From: G963422445 sp963422445
Lineage (GTDB): Bacteria > Pseudomonadota > Alphaproteobacteria > Thalassobaculales > Thalassobaculaceae
Length of the DNA stretch: 64,000 nucleotides
NCBI GenBank assembly: GCA_963422445.2
Contig: OY729512.2
Location: 3,658,001-3,722,000 of the forward strand
Reading direction: 5' to 3'
Under the pieces are notes generated by a model. The model was not told where the DNA came from. It did not search any database and saw only the letters and a list, made by a program, of their open reading frames with translations. How positions within the stretch are numbered: position 1 is the first letter of the stretch; the number at the start of each line of letters is the position of its first letter. Positions 37,750 through 46,013 of this stretch are shown here, piece after piece. Position numbers and translations under genes: made by a program.

Positions 37750-37940
37750 ATATGACGAACGCCAAGCTGGCCTGCAGCGTCTTGCTGTGCGTCCATAGCC
37801 GGTCGCCGATACGGGACAGGGTTTTCCGCTCAAGGGTCTTGGTATCGTGCTCGAGAGCCAGCTGTTCGAGCGCGGCGCTGTCGTCGGCGAGCCAGTCCCA
37901 TGGCGCGAATCTGGGCAGGGTGGGGCCGACCGTCAACGGA
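37750..37940 (-). pseudogene. IS1634-family transposase, internal relic
   Basis: About 60 codons on the minus strand (DSAALEQLALEHDTKTLERK, TLSRIGDRLWTHSKTLQASL) align with the region DSATAELLDLEGDRKALRRK/TLYRIGDLLWRHRAAIQREL of IS1634 element 1 (8485-8610). Nothing else of the element remains. Confidence 0.55.
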
Positions 37941-37962
37941 TCCTGGGCAATCTTTGATGCCA

Positions 37963-39460
37963 GAGCTTCTTGCAAAATTGCCGGCCCGACCGGTTTTTTG
38001 CCTTGTCGAGGCTGATTTTGTTGTCGAGGGCCTGGGTTTCGGGGCCACCTCGTGGTATGTTGTGTTTCCACAACAACAAGATACCGAGGAGGTGACCCCG
38101 ATGACCCTTGGCTCGATCCTATCCGATCTCTGGCACCGATTTCAAGGGGACCTTTTCCCTGCGTTGGCCGAGGCGGTCGGTCCTCTCCTCGAGACGCACA
38201 AGCGTTTCGTGACAGCTCTCGATCTCGTCAAGGTGGAGGGCTTCGTCGATGAGGTGTGGACCGGTCCGGGTCGACCCCGGGAGGATCGCCGGGCGCTGGC
38301 CCGTGGCGTCATCGCCAAGGCGGTGTGGGATCTGCCGACGACCCGCCACCTGATCGACAGGCTCAAGGTGGACCCGACGTTGCGCCGGCTGTGCGGCTGG
38401 TCGCGTGTCGCGGAGATCCCGCGTGAAGCGACGTTTTCGCGGGCGTTTGCCGAATTTTCGCAGTCCCGTCTTCCGGAGAGGATGCACGCGGCTCTGGTTG
38501 CAGAGACACTGGGCGATGCGCTCATCGGCCACGTGTCGAGGGACCCGACGGCCATCGATGCCCGGGAGACGCCGGCCCCGAAGCCGAAGGCCAGGACGCC
38601 GAACCGCAAGCGCGGCCGGCCCCGCAAGGGCGAGGAGAGGACGAAGGAGCCTGGGCGTCTCGAACGGCAAGCGAACGGGATGGATCTCGATGAGATGCTT
38701 GACGAGCTGCCGAAGGTCTGCGATCACGGGGCAAAGAAGAATGCCAAGGGGGTCATGGAGGCTTGGTGCGGTGACAAGCTGCCTATCGACACAGCAGACT
38801 GCGGGGTGCCGCTGAGGACCGTCCTCACCTCGGCATCCGTCCATGACAGCCAGGTCGCGATCCCGCTGGCGATGATGACCGCCGGGCGTGTGACCAATCT
38901 CTACGATCTCATGGACGCGGCCTATGATGCCAGGGAGATCTACCAGATGAGCGAACGGCTTGGCCATGTGCCGATCATCGATGTCAATCCGCGCCGGGAC
39001 AAGGACCTCAAGGAGGAGCGAGACCGGGAGGCCCGGGCCCGGCGTGCAATAGGCCATGTCGATCCCGAGAGCGTGCGGTTCCGGATCCGGTCCGGTGTCG
39101 AGAGGACCAACGCCCGCCTCAAGGATGAGTTTGGCGGGCGCCATGTCCGCGTCCGTGGATATTCCAAGGTCGCCTGCCATCTCATGTTCGGCATCCTGGC
39201 CCTGGCGGCTGACCCGTTGATACGTCTCGCCGTCCCATAGCGCGGCTCCGACAACGCATGCCGACCCTTCACGGCCCTCTCGAAGAGAGTGGCCCGGAGA
39301 GGCGTGTCCTGATGTCCGGAAGGTTCCTTGTCTGTTCTCGTTGTCTCCGATGAGACACCGCGAATCCATGGATTCCGACCTCCAAGTGCAGAGGTGACCG
39401 GGATCAACCGACCGATCCGGGCTCACCGGACCCTGGGGACAGGAATTTTGCAAGAGGTTC
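37963..39460 (+). mobile_element. 1.5-kb IS5-type element, copy 4 of 4, without target duplication
   Basis: 1498 bp with the same ends as the other copies. The flanks are TGCCA (left) and AAAAG (right), so no 4-bp direct repeat is present, unlike copies 1-3. This suggests that a flank was exchanged by recombination or deletion after insertion. Confidence 0.8.
38101..39240 (+). CDS. IS5-type DDE transposase, full-length variant
   Basis: 379 residues, uninterrupted, with GAGGAGGT before the ATG. Compared with copy 1 it has SRDPTAIDARE for SRDSTAIEARE next to the presumed first catalytic Asp, and GDKLPID for GYKLHID. These replacements hit conserved positions, so the protein may be inactive although the frame is open. 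Confidence 0.8.
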   Translation: MTLGSILSDLWHRFQGDLFPALAEAVGPLLETHKRFVTALDLVKVEGFVDEVWTGPGRPREDRRALARGVIAKAVWDLPTTRHLIDRLKVDPTLRRLCGWSRVAEIPREATFSRAFAEFSQSRLPERMHAALVAETLGDALIGHVSRDPTAIDARETPAPKPKARTPNRKRGRPRKGEERTKEPGRLERQANGMDLDEMLDELPKVCDHGAKKNAKGVMEAWCGDKLPIDTADCGVPLRTVLTSASVHDSQVAIPLAMMTAGRVTNLYDLMDAAYDAREIYQMSERLGHVPIIDVNPRRDKDLKEERDREARARRAIGHVDPESVRFRIRSGVERTNARLKDEFGGRHVRVRGYSKVACHLMFGILALAADPLIRLAVP

Positions 39461-39515
39461 AAAAGATAAATGATAGTTCCGCGTATCCTGTTGCAGGTCT
39501 GACGATCTTGCGCTA

Positions 39516-40665
39516 GTGGATTGATTCCAACGTTTGGACCCCCTTTTTTCTTGCGGCGATGATGGTATCGGGATCGGCGGTCCAGACGAAGGGCTTGGCT
39601 TCGGTGGTGTTGTGTTCGTCGATGAAGCGGCGGATGGCGTCCTGGAGTTCGCGTCCGGAGCGGAAGACGCCGTATTTGAGACGGCGTCGTGTCCGCTTGG
39701 CGAAGACGCCTTCGACCGCGTTCAGCCACGCGCTCGAGGTGGGGGTGAAATGGAAGGTCCAGCGCGGATGGCGTGCGAGGCCAGACCCGGACTTCCTTGT
39801 GCTTGTGAGTAGCGTCGTTGCCGAGGATGGCATGGACCGGGACGCCGGCGGGTATCGTGCGCGCGATGCGGTTGAGGAATCTCAGGAACTCCTGGTGGCG
39901 ATGCCGACTGGCGTGCTGGCCGATGACCGTGCCGTCGAGCACGTTCATGGCGGCGAACAGTGTCGTCGTGCCGTTGCGCTTGTAATCATGTGTCATGGTG
40001 GCGCCGCGGCCTTTCTTCAGAGGCAGGTCGGGTTGTGTGCGGTCGCGGGCCTGACTATGCGACCTGTCATCGATCGACAGCACGACCGCGTGAGCCGGCG
40101 GCGCAACGGAGAGGCCGACGATGTCGGTCAGCGTCTCGAGGCAGGCGGGATCGTTCGAAAGCGTGAACGGCCGCCAGCGATGCGGCATCAGGCCATGCGC
40201 CTGCCAGACCGCCCAGACCCTCGAAGCGGCACCCCCACAGCCTTCGCCATCGCCCGCAGCGTCCAGTGGGTCGCCGCGTGAGGCGGCGAGGTGTGGGTCA
40301 ACTCTACGATCTTTGCCACCTGCTCAGGAGCCAGAGGCGTCTTGCCCGGCGGACGCGTCTTGTCCCGCAGAAGTCCGTCCACACCCTCTTCCATAGAAGC
40401 GGTCCTGCCAGCGCCAGACACTGTTCTTCGCCTAGCCGGTCTCTCTCATGATGACCATCGTGCCGAGCCCATCGTCGCTCAGAAGAACGATGCGCGCCCG
40501 CCAGACGTGCTTCTGCGGGCTCTTCGGGTCCGGGACAACCGTTTCAAGGCGATGCCGGTCGCCTGAAGTGAGCGTGAATGAAACACCAGGGCACATCTTG
40601 CAGACCTCCGTGATCGACAAATCAGAAGAACACAATAATGGATATATCTATAACGATCAATCCAC
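39516..40665 (-). mobile_element. IS630-type element B (1150 bp)
   Basis: Flanked by TA at 39514-39515 and 40666-40667. The ends start GTGGATTGAT in inverted orientation. It is the un-nested version of element A and the source of the MITE-like element at 28848-28946. Confidence 0.85.
39537..40600 (-). pseudogene. IS630-family transposase of element B, decayed
   Basis: Pieces in order: MCPGVSFTLTSGDRHRLETV to MVIMRETG then stop; DGLLRDKTRPPGKTPLAPEQ and THWTLRAMAKAVGV then a shift; VVLSIDDRSHSQARDRTQPD (first Asp) and VPVHAILGNDATHKHKEVRV, where the usual D-N-D reads G-N-D; a further shift near 39785; TSSAWLNAVEGVFAKRTRRR (Glu) and KPFVWTADPDTIIAARKKG. At least three lesions, so it is not functional. 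Confidence 0.75.
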
Positions 40666-40876
40666 TAGCACGGTTTGGTGCATGACTTGGTGAGAGTGCA
40701 ATCCGGGTGTTGAACGCCGGATCCTGTAGGTGTTGCGTGGGCTATCATGGACTGATTGCAAGACGTGGGCTTGTTTGATACCCTTGGCGCCAAGATGATG
40801 TTTGCAGTTCTTGGTTCATCGCCAACCGTGCCGACACGAAGACTTGTTGGCAAGACTCGAGGAAAGAAGCGAGCGC

Positions 40877-42223
40877 GTGAATACACATATCCGGATAGGT
40901 GCGGAGCGAGCGGGGAAGCCCGCTTCCCTATCGCGATGGATACTTACTTCGACAATGGTATTATTGCTGACCGCAACAGCTGTGTTATCAGCGGCGGCGC
41001 AGACTTATCGGGAAGCCTTGGAGGCATACGAGCAGGGTGCATACGCCATAGCCCATCGAGGATTTCGCCCCTTCGCCGAGCAGGGCCACGCCATTGCCCA
41101 ATTCAATCTCGGGCACATGTACGACAATGGCGAGGGCGTTCCGCGAGACGATAGCGAGGCGGCGAAATGGTATCGTCGTGCCGCCGAGCAGGGCCACGCC
41201 ATTGCCCAATTCAATCTCGGGCACATGTACGACAATGGCGAGGGCGTTCCGCGAGACGATAGCGAGGCGGTGAAATGGTATCGTCGTGCCGCCGGGCAGG
41301 GCCACGCCAAGGCCCAATTCAATCTCGGGCACATGTACGACAATGGCGAGGGCGTTCCGCGAGACGATAGCGAGGCGGTGAAATGGTATCGTCGTGCCGC
41401 CGGGCAGGGCCACGCCAAGGCCCAATTCAATCTCGGGCTCATGTACGAATTCGGCGAGGGCGTTCCGCGAGACGATAGCGAGGCGGTGAAATGGTATCGT
41501 CGTGCCGCCGAGCAGGGCCACGCCAAGGCCCAGTTCAATCTCGGGTTCATGTACGCCAATGGCAAGGGCGTTCCGCGAGACGATAGCGAGGCGGTGAAAT
41601 GGTATCGTCGTGCCGCCGAGCAGGGCCTCGCCATTGCCCAATCGGGTCTCGGGCTCATGTACGAATTCGGCGAGGGCGTTCCGCGAGACGATAGCGAGGC
41701 GGTGAAATGGTATCGTCGTGCCGCCGAGCAGGGCCTCGCCATTGCCCAATTGAGTCTCGGGTTCATGTACGCCAATGGCAAGGGCGTTCCGCGAGACGAT
41801 AGCGAGGCGGTGAAATGGTATCGTCGTGCCGCCGAGCAGGGCAACGCGAGTGCCCAATTGAGTCTCGGGTACATGTACGCCAAGGGCGATGGCGTTCCGC
41901 GAGACGATAGCGAGGCGGTGAAATGGTCTCGTCGTGCCGCCGAGCAGGGCCACGCCAGGGCCCAGTTGAAGCTCGGGTTAATGTACGAATCCGGCGAGGG
42001 CGTTCCACGAGACTTTGTTCACGCATACAAGTGGCTCAATTTGGCCGCCGCTCAAGCTTCTGCCTTGCACCAAATATTCCGTGATTTTGCGATCCGAAAA
42101 CGGGATCTTGTCGAGTCTCGTTTGACGCGGTCAGATCTTGCCCTTGCTCAGCGGTTGGCGAGGGAATGGCGGCCCGTGACGAGCGAGGATCCTGGAATTG
42201 CGGGTCGGCCGACCCGGGAATAG
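40877..42223 (+). CDS. Sel1-repeat (SLR/TPR-like) protein, probably exported
   Basis: 448 residues from GTG 40877, with GAGGAAAG about ten bases upstream; the frame is open from 40802. Residues 1-45 fit a long signal peptide: Arg/Lys-rich start, then MVLLLTATAVLSAAAQ with a likely cleavage after AAA or AAQ. Nine 36-residue Sel1 units follow (G-H-A-x-A-Q-F-N-L-G-x-M-Y-x-x-G-x-G-V), then a 55-residue C-terminal part. Sel1 arrays form superhelical protein-binding scaffolds. A wrecked peptidoglycan-binding/trypsin-like ORF follows, as in proteins where Sel1, PG-binding and protease domains occur together. Confidence 0.8.
   Translation: MNTHIRIGAERAGKPASLSRWILTSTMVLLLTATAVLSAAAQTYREALEAYEQGAYAIAHRGFRPFAEQGHAIAQFNLGHMYDNGEGVPRDDSEAAKWYRRAAEQGHAIAQFNLGHMYDNGEGVPRDDSEAVKWYRRAAGQGHAKAQFNLGHMYDNGEGVPRDDSEAVKWYRRAAGQGHAKAQFNLGLMYEFGEGVPRDDSEAVKWYRRAAEQGHAKAQFNLGFMYANGKGVPRDDSEAVKWYRRAAEQGLAIAQSGLGLMYEFGEGVPRDDSEAVKWYRRAAEQGLAIAQLSLGFMYANGKGVPRDDSEAVKWYRRAAEQGNASAQLSLGYMYAKGDGVPRDDSEAVKWSRRAAEQGHARAQLKLGLMYESGEGVPRDFVHAYKWLNLAAAQASALHQIFRDFAIRKRDLVESRLTRSDLALAQRLAREWRPVTSEDPGIAGRPTRE
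41084..42055 (+). repeat. nine near-identical 108-bp tandem repeats inside the Sel1 gene
   Basis: Nine units of exactly 108 bp. The central block coding for GVPRDDSEAVKWYRRAA is almost base-for-base identical in eight units, including synonymous sites. Differences cluster at the first 18 codons of each unit. The last unit has diverged. Confidence 0.85.
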
Positions 42224-42340
42224 GCGGACATACCGACGCCATCGGCGGAGGCTACTGTTACGCCGGTCCGAATCACCGAGATACAACGCGCCCTTTCCAG
42301 GTTCGGCTACGATCCGGGACCCGCCGATGGGCTTTTCATA

Positions 42341-43538
42341 CCAAACCCACTATTGACTGACGCGTATGGGGTTTGGGCTGACGGCCCAGTCTCGATGGCC
42401 GATGGAGGCGATGCGCTTGGGGGATTTGCAAAGCCAGTCCCAAGCCTGCTCGCAGGTCTTGCGGAGCGCGTCGGTGTCGTCGAAGAGCCGGTTGGCGAAG
42501 CAGTTCTGTTTGAGGAACTGGATGACGTTCTCCATCGGGTTGAGTTCCGGGCTGTAGGGCGGGAGCAGGACGAGGGTCAGGTTCTCGGGGATCGCGAGTT
42601 CCTTGCTCTTGTGCCAGCCGGCACCGTCGAGAACCACCACTCCGTGGTGGCCCGGAAGCACGGCGGCGCCGATCCGCTCGAGGTGCTCGTTCATGGAGAC
42701 CGTGTTGGCCCGGTCGGCGACATGGCCCACGGCTTGCTTGCTCGCCGCGTTGACGGCGCCGAACAGATAGACGTAGCCGTAGCGATGATCGCGCACGATC
42801 CGGGGACGCTGGCCCTTGCGCGCCCAGACCCGTGACAGCATGCCTTTCTGGCCGATCCGAGCCTCGTCCTGAAACCAGATCTCGAGCGGCCGTTCGGCTC
42901 GTTCCGGTCCCACGGCTTCCTCGACAAGCGTCTGAAAGTCGCTGCGAAACGCCTCCTGTTTCCGCGTCTCCGTCTTGGGGTGACGCGGGCGCGGCGACAG
43001 ATGACGGAAGCCAAGACGCCGGAGCAGGCGGCGGGCTCCTTCCCGCGAATACTTCACTCCGAAATGGGCTTCGATCTTGCCCGCGATGTCCTTCACCCGC
43101 CACCGAACCACCCCATCGGCCTCCGGCTCCGGACCCGCTTCCAGCCAGCCCGTGACGATCTTCATCTGCTCCTCGTCGAGCATGACCTTCCGTCCCGAAC
43201 CGGGACGGTCGCGCAAACCCGCAGAACCGGCTTCGTTGTAGCGGTGCACCCAGTCCCGCAGGGTCTGACGGTCCATCCCCTGCGAGCGCGCCGCTTCCTC
43301 CCGGCTGTGCCCGTCCAGGATCATCGCTATCGCACGAAGACGACGCGCCTGCCGCTCGTTCCCGCAGCGCCTCGCCGCAGCGCGCAACTCTCCTGCCGTG
43401 TGATCAAGACGCGTTACGGGAACCGTCATCGCTCATCTCCGAAAGACCTCCGAAAAACCCCACATCACAACATAAAGGGGAACAAATATCACGCAAACAC
43501 AATACCTTGCCCGACGAGTCAATCATTCATGGCTTTGG
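42341..43538 (-). mobile_element. IS630-type element (1198 bp), apparently intact
   Basis: Flanked by TA (42339-42340 and 43539-43540). The terminal inverted sequences begin CCAAACCC and CCAAAGCC. It is inserted within the peptidoglycan-binding repeat of the adjacent pseudogene. Confidence 0.85.
42350..43429 (-). CDS. IS630-family transposase, intact
   Basis: 359 residues. The N-terminal HTH (DGHSREEAARSQGMDRQTLR with DWVHRYNEAGSAGL) is followed by the winged-helix WLEAGPEPEADGVVRWRVKD. The DDE core is EIWFQDEARIGQKG (first Asp), VVVLDGAGWHKSKEL (second Asp) and LLPPYSPELNPMENVIQFLK (Glu). Same subgroup as the transposase at 56013-57089 but clearly a different IS. The frame is complete, so the element could be active. 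Confidence 0.9.
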   Translation of the reverse strand: MTVPVTRLDHTAGELRAAARRCGNERQARRLRAIAMILDGHSREEAARSQGMDRQTLRDWVHRYNEAGSAGLRDRPGSGRKVMLDEEQMKIVTGWLEAGPEPEADGVVRWRVKDIAGKIEAHFGVKYSREGARRLLRRLGFRHLSPRPRHPKTETRKQEAFRSDFQTLVEEAVGPERAERPLEIWFQDEARIGQKGMLSRVWARKGQRPRIVRDHRYGYVYLFGAVNAASKQAVGHVADRANTVSMNEHLERIGAAVLPGHHGVVVLDGAGWHKSKELAIPENLTLVLLPPYSPELNPMENVIQFLKQNCFANRLFDDTDALRKTCEQAWDWLCKSPKRIASIGHRDWAVSPNPIRVSQ

Positions 43539-44189
43539 TATCAGTCCCAGGACCCGGGCTGCCATCGCGGCCTTCCAGGCGAATCCCGGACGACCGGCGG
43601 ACGGCCGCCTGTTCCATGCATTGGAACATGCGCTCCTTTCCGCTGCCCTCGCCGCACATACTGCTTCAGCGACGCTTGATCCGGTGCGTAAGCTGCTCCG
43701 ACACAGATCATCCGGCCCGGGTTTCGCGTCAGCGCGGAAGGCCACATCCTAACCAACGCGCATGTCGTGCGCGACTGCGCCAGGCTACGGATTTCGTTGG
43801 TGTAAACCAAGCCCAACGGTAATCAACCGGCGGGCCGTCGCCGCACGTGACGAAGCAGACGACCTCGCTGTTGTTGTCGGACCGTCGGATGCGACATTCG
43901 CAAAGTTCCGACAGGGACGTGGCGTCCGACCGGGTACTGGCGTGGTCGTGGCGGGGTACCCGTTTCGCGGGGTTCTCGCTTCGGGCGCGAACGTGAGCAC
44001 CGGAGGCGTAGCAGCTCTCACCGGCCCCGGTGACGATCGTGGCCTGATCCAGATCATGGCGCTACACCATCGCTATCACGCGGACCACTGGCGATATCCC
44101 TCAAACCGCTTATGCACGTAGCTCCAGTTGTGAGAATTGGCCACCAGATGTTGAGGTTGGAGTGATGGAACGGCTATAATACTTTCTAG

Positions 44190-45032
44190 ATAGTGTCGTC
44201 ACGAAATACCAGCCCAGAGCGCCAGACACCGAATCTGCACCGCGGCGAGGAACGATGCAGCATTCTTGGCGTATCGCGTGGCAATCCCACGCCAACGCTT
44301 GAGCCACAGAAACGCGTTCTCCACCAAATGCCGGTGCCGGTAGAGAGGGACATCATACGCTCTGGGGTGCTGGCGGTTGCGCTTCGGCGGAACCACTGGA
44401 ATGACTTCATGCTCCTCACAATAAGACAGGATGGCAGTCGTGTCATAGGCCTTGTCCGCTAACAAGGACTCGGCATCTATCCCTTCAATCAGCTCGACCG
44501 CTTGACTGCAATCTGCTGCCGTCCCCTCGGTCACCAACACCCGCACCGGCATCCCATGCGCATCCACAGCCAGGTGCAGCGTCGTGTTCAGCCCCCTTTT
44601 GTGCGACCCATCGCCTGATTGCCACCGATCGCACCGCTCGCATGGGGATGTACCTTGAGATGACTGGCGTCAATCATCAGCCACTCATCGTCCGGCTCAT
44701 CCACCAGATGCTCCAGCAACGCCCCCCAGAGCCCCTTGTCCCGCCAGCGACAGAACCGACGATGGGTATTTTTCCAGTTCCATAGTCTGGCGGCACATCA
44801 CGCCAGGGAGCGCCGGTGCGCAGAATCCAGAAGATCGCATTAATGAACCGTCGATTATCCTGTGCCACCCCACCCCAACGTCCCGCTCGACCAGGCAGAT
44901 GAGGCTCCAGCAACAGCCAGACCCTGTCCGAAATGTCGTGACGCCGATGAGCCAATCCCATGAGTCGCTTCCAGGAACCATCGAGTGAGTTCGACAGATA
45001 GTACAGATGAACATCACTCATGACGACACTAT
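44190..45032 (-). mobile_element. IS5-family (IS427-like) element, 843 bp
   Basis: Flanked by CTAG (44186-44189 and 45033-45036). The inverted ends start ATAGTGTCGTCA. It is inserted upstream of, and probably into, a toxin-antitoxin locus whose remains start at about 45050. Confidence 0.8.
44199..45021 (-). pseudogene. IS427-like transposase, two-frame with an additional lesion
   Basis: The first part is RRHDISDRVWLLLEPHLPGR to WILRTGAPWRDVPPDYG. A one-base loss near 44785 hides WKNTHRRFCRWRDKGLWGAL. After GGNQAMGRTKGG a second shift at an A4G5 run leads to LNTTLHLAVDAHGMPVRVLV, LLADKAYDTTAILSYCEEHE and HRHLVENAFLWLKRWRGIAT (Glu region). The A4G5 shift may be programmed, as in many IS427 members; the first lesion is probably not. 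Confidence 0.7.
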
Positions 45033-45049
45033 CTAGGACTCTGCCTGCC

Positions 45050-45203
45050 GTGCTCTATATTTTACCAAGAACAACCGAGAGAACATTTCCCGGACGAACT
45101 TGAAACCTTCCGGATACTGACGGACGAAATACTCAATCTCACTCGGACCGACACGCAGGTGGCGTTGGCGAATGGAATCGATTGTCGAGGTGACGTACGG
45201 TGA
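45050..45203 (+). pseudogene. C-terminal remnant of a RelE/HigB-like toxin
   Basis: ALYFTKNNRENISR in one frame, then ELETFRILTDEILNLTRTDT and QVALANGIDCRGDVR in the next, ending in TGA at 45201-45203, which overlaps the GTG of the next gene. The 5' part is missing, next to the IS at 44190-45032. Confidence 0.45.
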
Positions 45204-45513
45204 CCAAGCGATACAAGAGCGAGGTCCGGGGCCCGTCCACGAGACGGTGCACGGTTTGACCGAAGCGGGGGTCATGGCTAGGCGGACCATGAAGGTGTTC
45301 GACAGTATGTGTCTCACGCCAGTCGAGGAAATGACTGCGGAGACCATTCGCGCACTTTGGCTTCAGGAGCATGCAAATCGAGCGTTCGCACGCTACCTCA
45401 ATGTGACCACGGGTCTGGTACCCGGATGGGAGCGCAGCGAGAAACGGCCGCGGGGCGCGTCGTTGAAGCTGCTGACACTGGTCGCGAAGAACGGCTTGGG
45501 CACGGTCGCGTGA
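45200..45513 (+). pseudogene. NadS/HigA-like XRE antitoxin, one frameshift
   Basis: GTG 45200 opens MTKRYKSEV; one base is off near 45225, after which PVHETVHGLTEAGVMARRTM and KVFDSMCLTPVEEMTAETIR follow in the frame that ends at 45513. The HTH is AFARYLNVTTGLVPGWERSE with KRPRGASLKLLTLVAKNGL. The region that is usually R-E-x-E-H-V-S-Q reads ALWLQEHANRA, suggesting local compensating indels. It pairs with the toxin remnant before it. Confidence 0.55.
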
Positions 45514-45669
45514 CGATATCCGCCACTGTCGTCCCAAGCCATCCGGAGCGCGTCGGCATTCGGCATTAGTCCGACCGACCGGGTCAAGACGGCGAAAACA
45601 TCAGCTATGGTTCTGCATGCCGTCAGACTGATGTTCGGCAACGCTGAGCATGGTCGATTCGCAGACAGG

Positions 45670-45912
45670 TTACGAAAACGCCTTGAAGGTGATAGTCGTG
45701 AAGGTGTCCTTCACGCCGTCAATGCGATGGATGTTTTCGGTGACGAAATGTCCGATATCCTGGTCGTTGGCAATGTAACACTTTAACAGAAGGTCATATT
45801 GGCCTGATGTCGAATATACTTCCGAAATCCCATCGATCTCCTGAGCCGCCGCGTCGGCGACCTCGTAAGCCCGGCCGAGTTCACATTTCACCTGTACGAA
45901 AATTGTCTGCAT
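45670..45912 (-). CDS. stand-alone Lrp/AsnC ligand-binding (RAM) domain protein
   Basis: 80 residues, MQTIFVQVKCELGRAYEVAD to TITFKAFS, with AGGAA seven bases before the ATG. It is the effector-binding beta-alpha-beta-beta-alpha-beta domain of Lrp/AsnC regulators without the HTH. Such SARD-type proteins can form decamers and may modulate full Lrp proteins or sense amino acids. It is downstream of the helicase gene on the same strand (101-bp gap). Confidence 0.87.
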   Translation of the reverse strand: MQTIFVQVKCELGRAYEVADAAAQEIDGISEVYSTSGQYDLLLKCYIANDQDIGHFVTENIHRIDGVKDTFTTITFKAFS

Positions 45913-46013
45913 GTCGTGTTCCTGCCTAGCCCGAACATCCCCCGGCATGATTGAAGCGGGCGTCCCGACAAATCCGCGACGGGAGCGCCTGACGATCATG
46001 CGGGATACCGCAT

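Larger units (their letters stand above)
42258..44090 (+). pseudogene. peptidoglycan-binding/trypsin-like protease gene, interrupted by IS630 and decayed
   Basis: Before the IS: RITEIQRALSRFGYDPGPAD with GLF, the start of a PG_binding_1 repeat. After it (43541 on): SPRTRAAIAAFQANPGRPAD, the rest of that repeat. Then in shifted frames come FRVSAEGHILTNAHVVRDCA (the His region of trypsin-like peptidases), VAARDEADDLAVVVGPSDAT (Asp region) and VRPGTGVVVAGYPFRGVLAS with NVSTGGVAALTGPGDDRGLI. The Ser motif (GNSGGP) is not seen. Several indels separate these parts. It was probably an exported protease linked to the Sel1 gene upstream. Confidence 0.6.

Noticed and set aside
41005..41953. Repetitive minus-strand frames in the Sel1 region, and the 108-bp repeats as a possible CRISPR
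   Set aside because: Repeats are contiguous without spacers and keep the plus frame as Sel1 units; the antisense frames merely mirror them.
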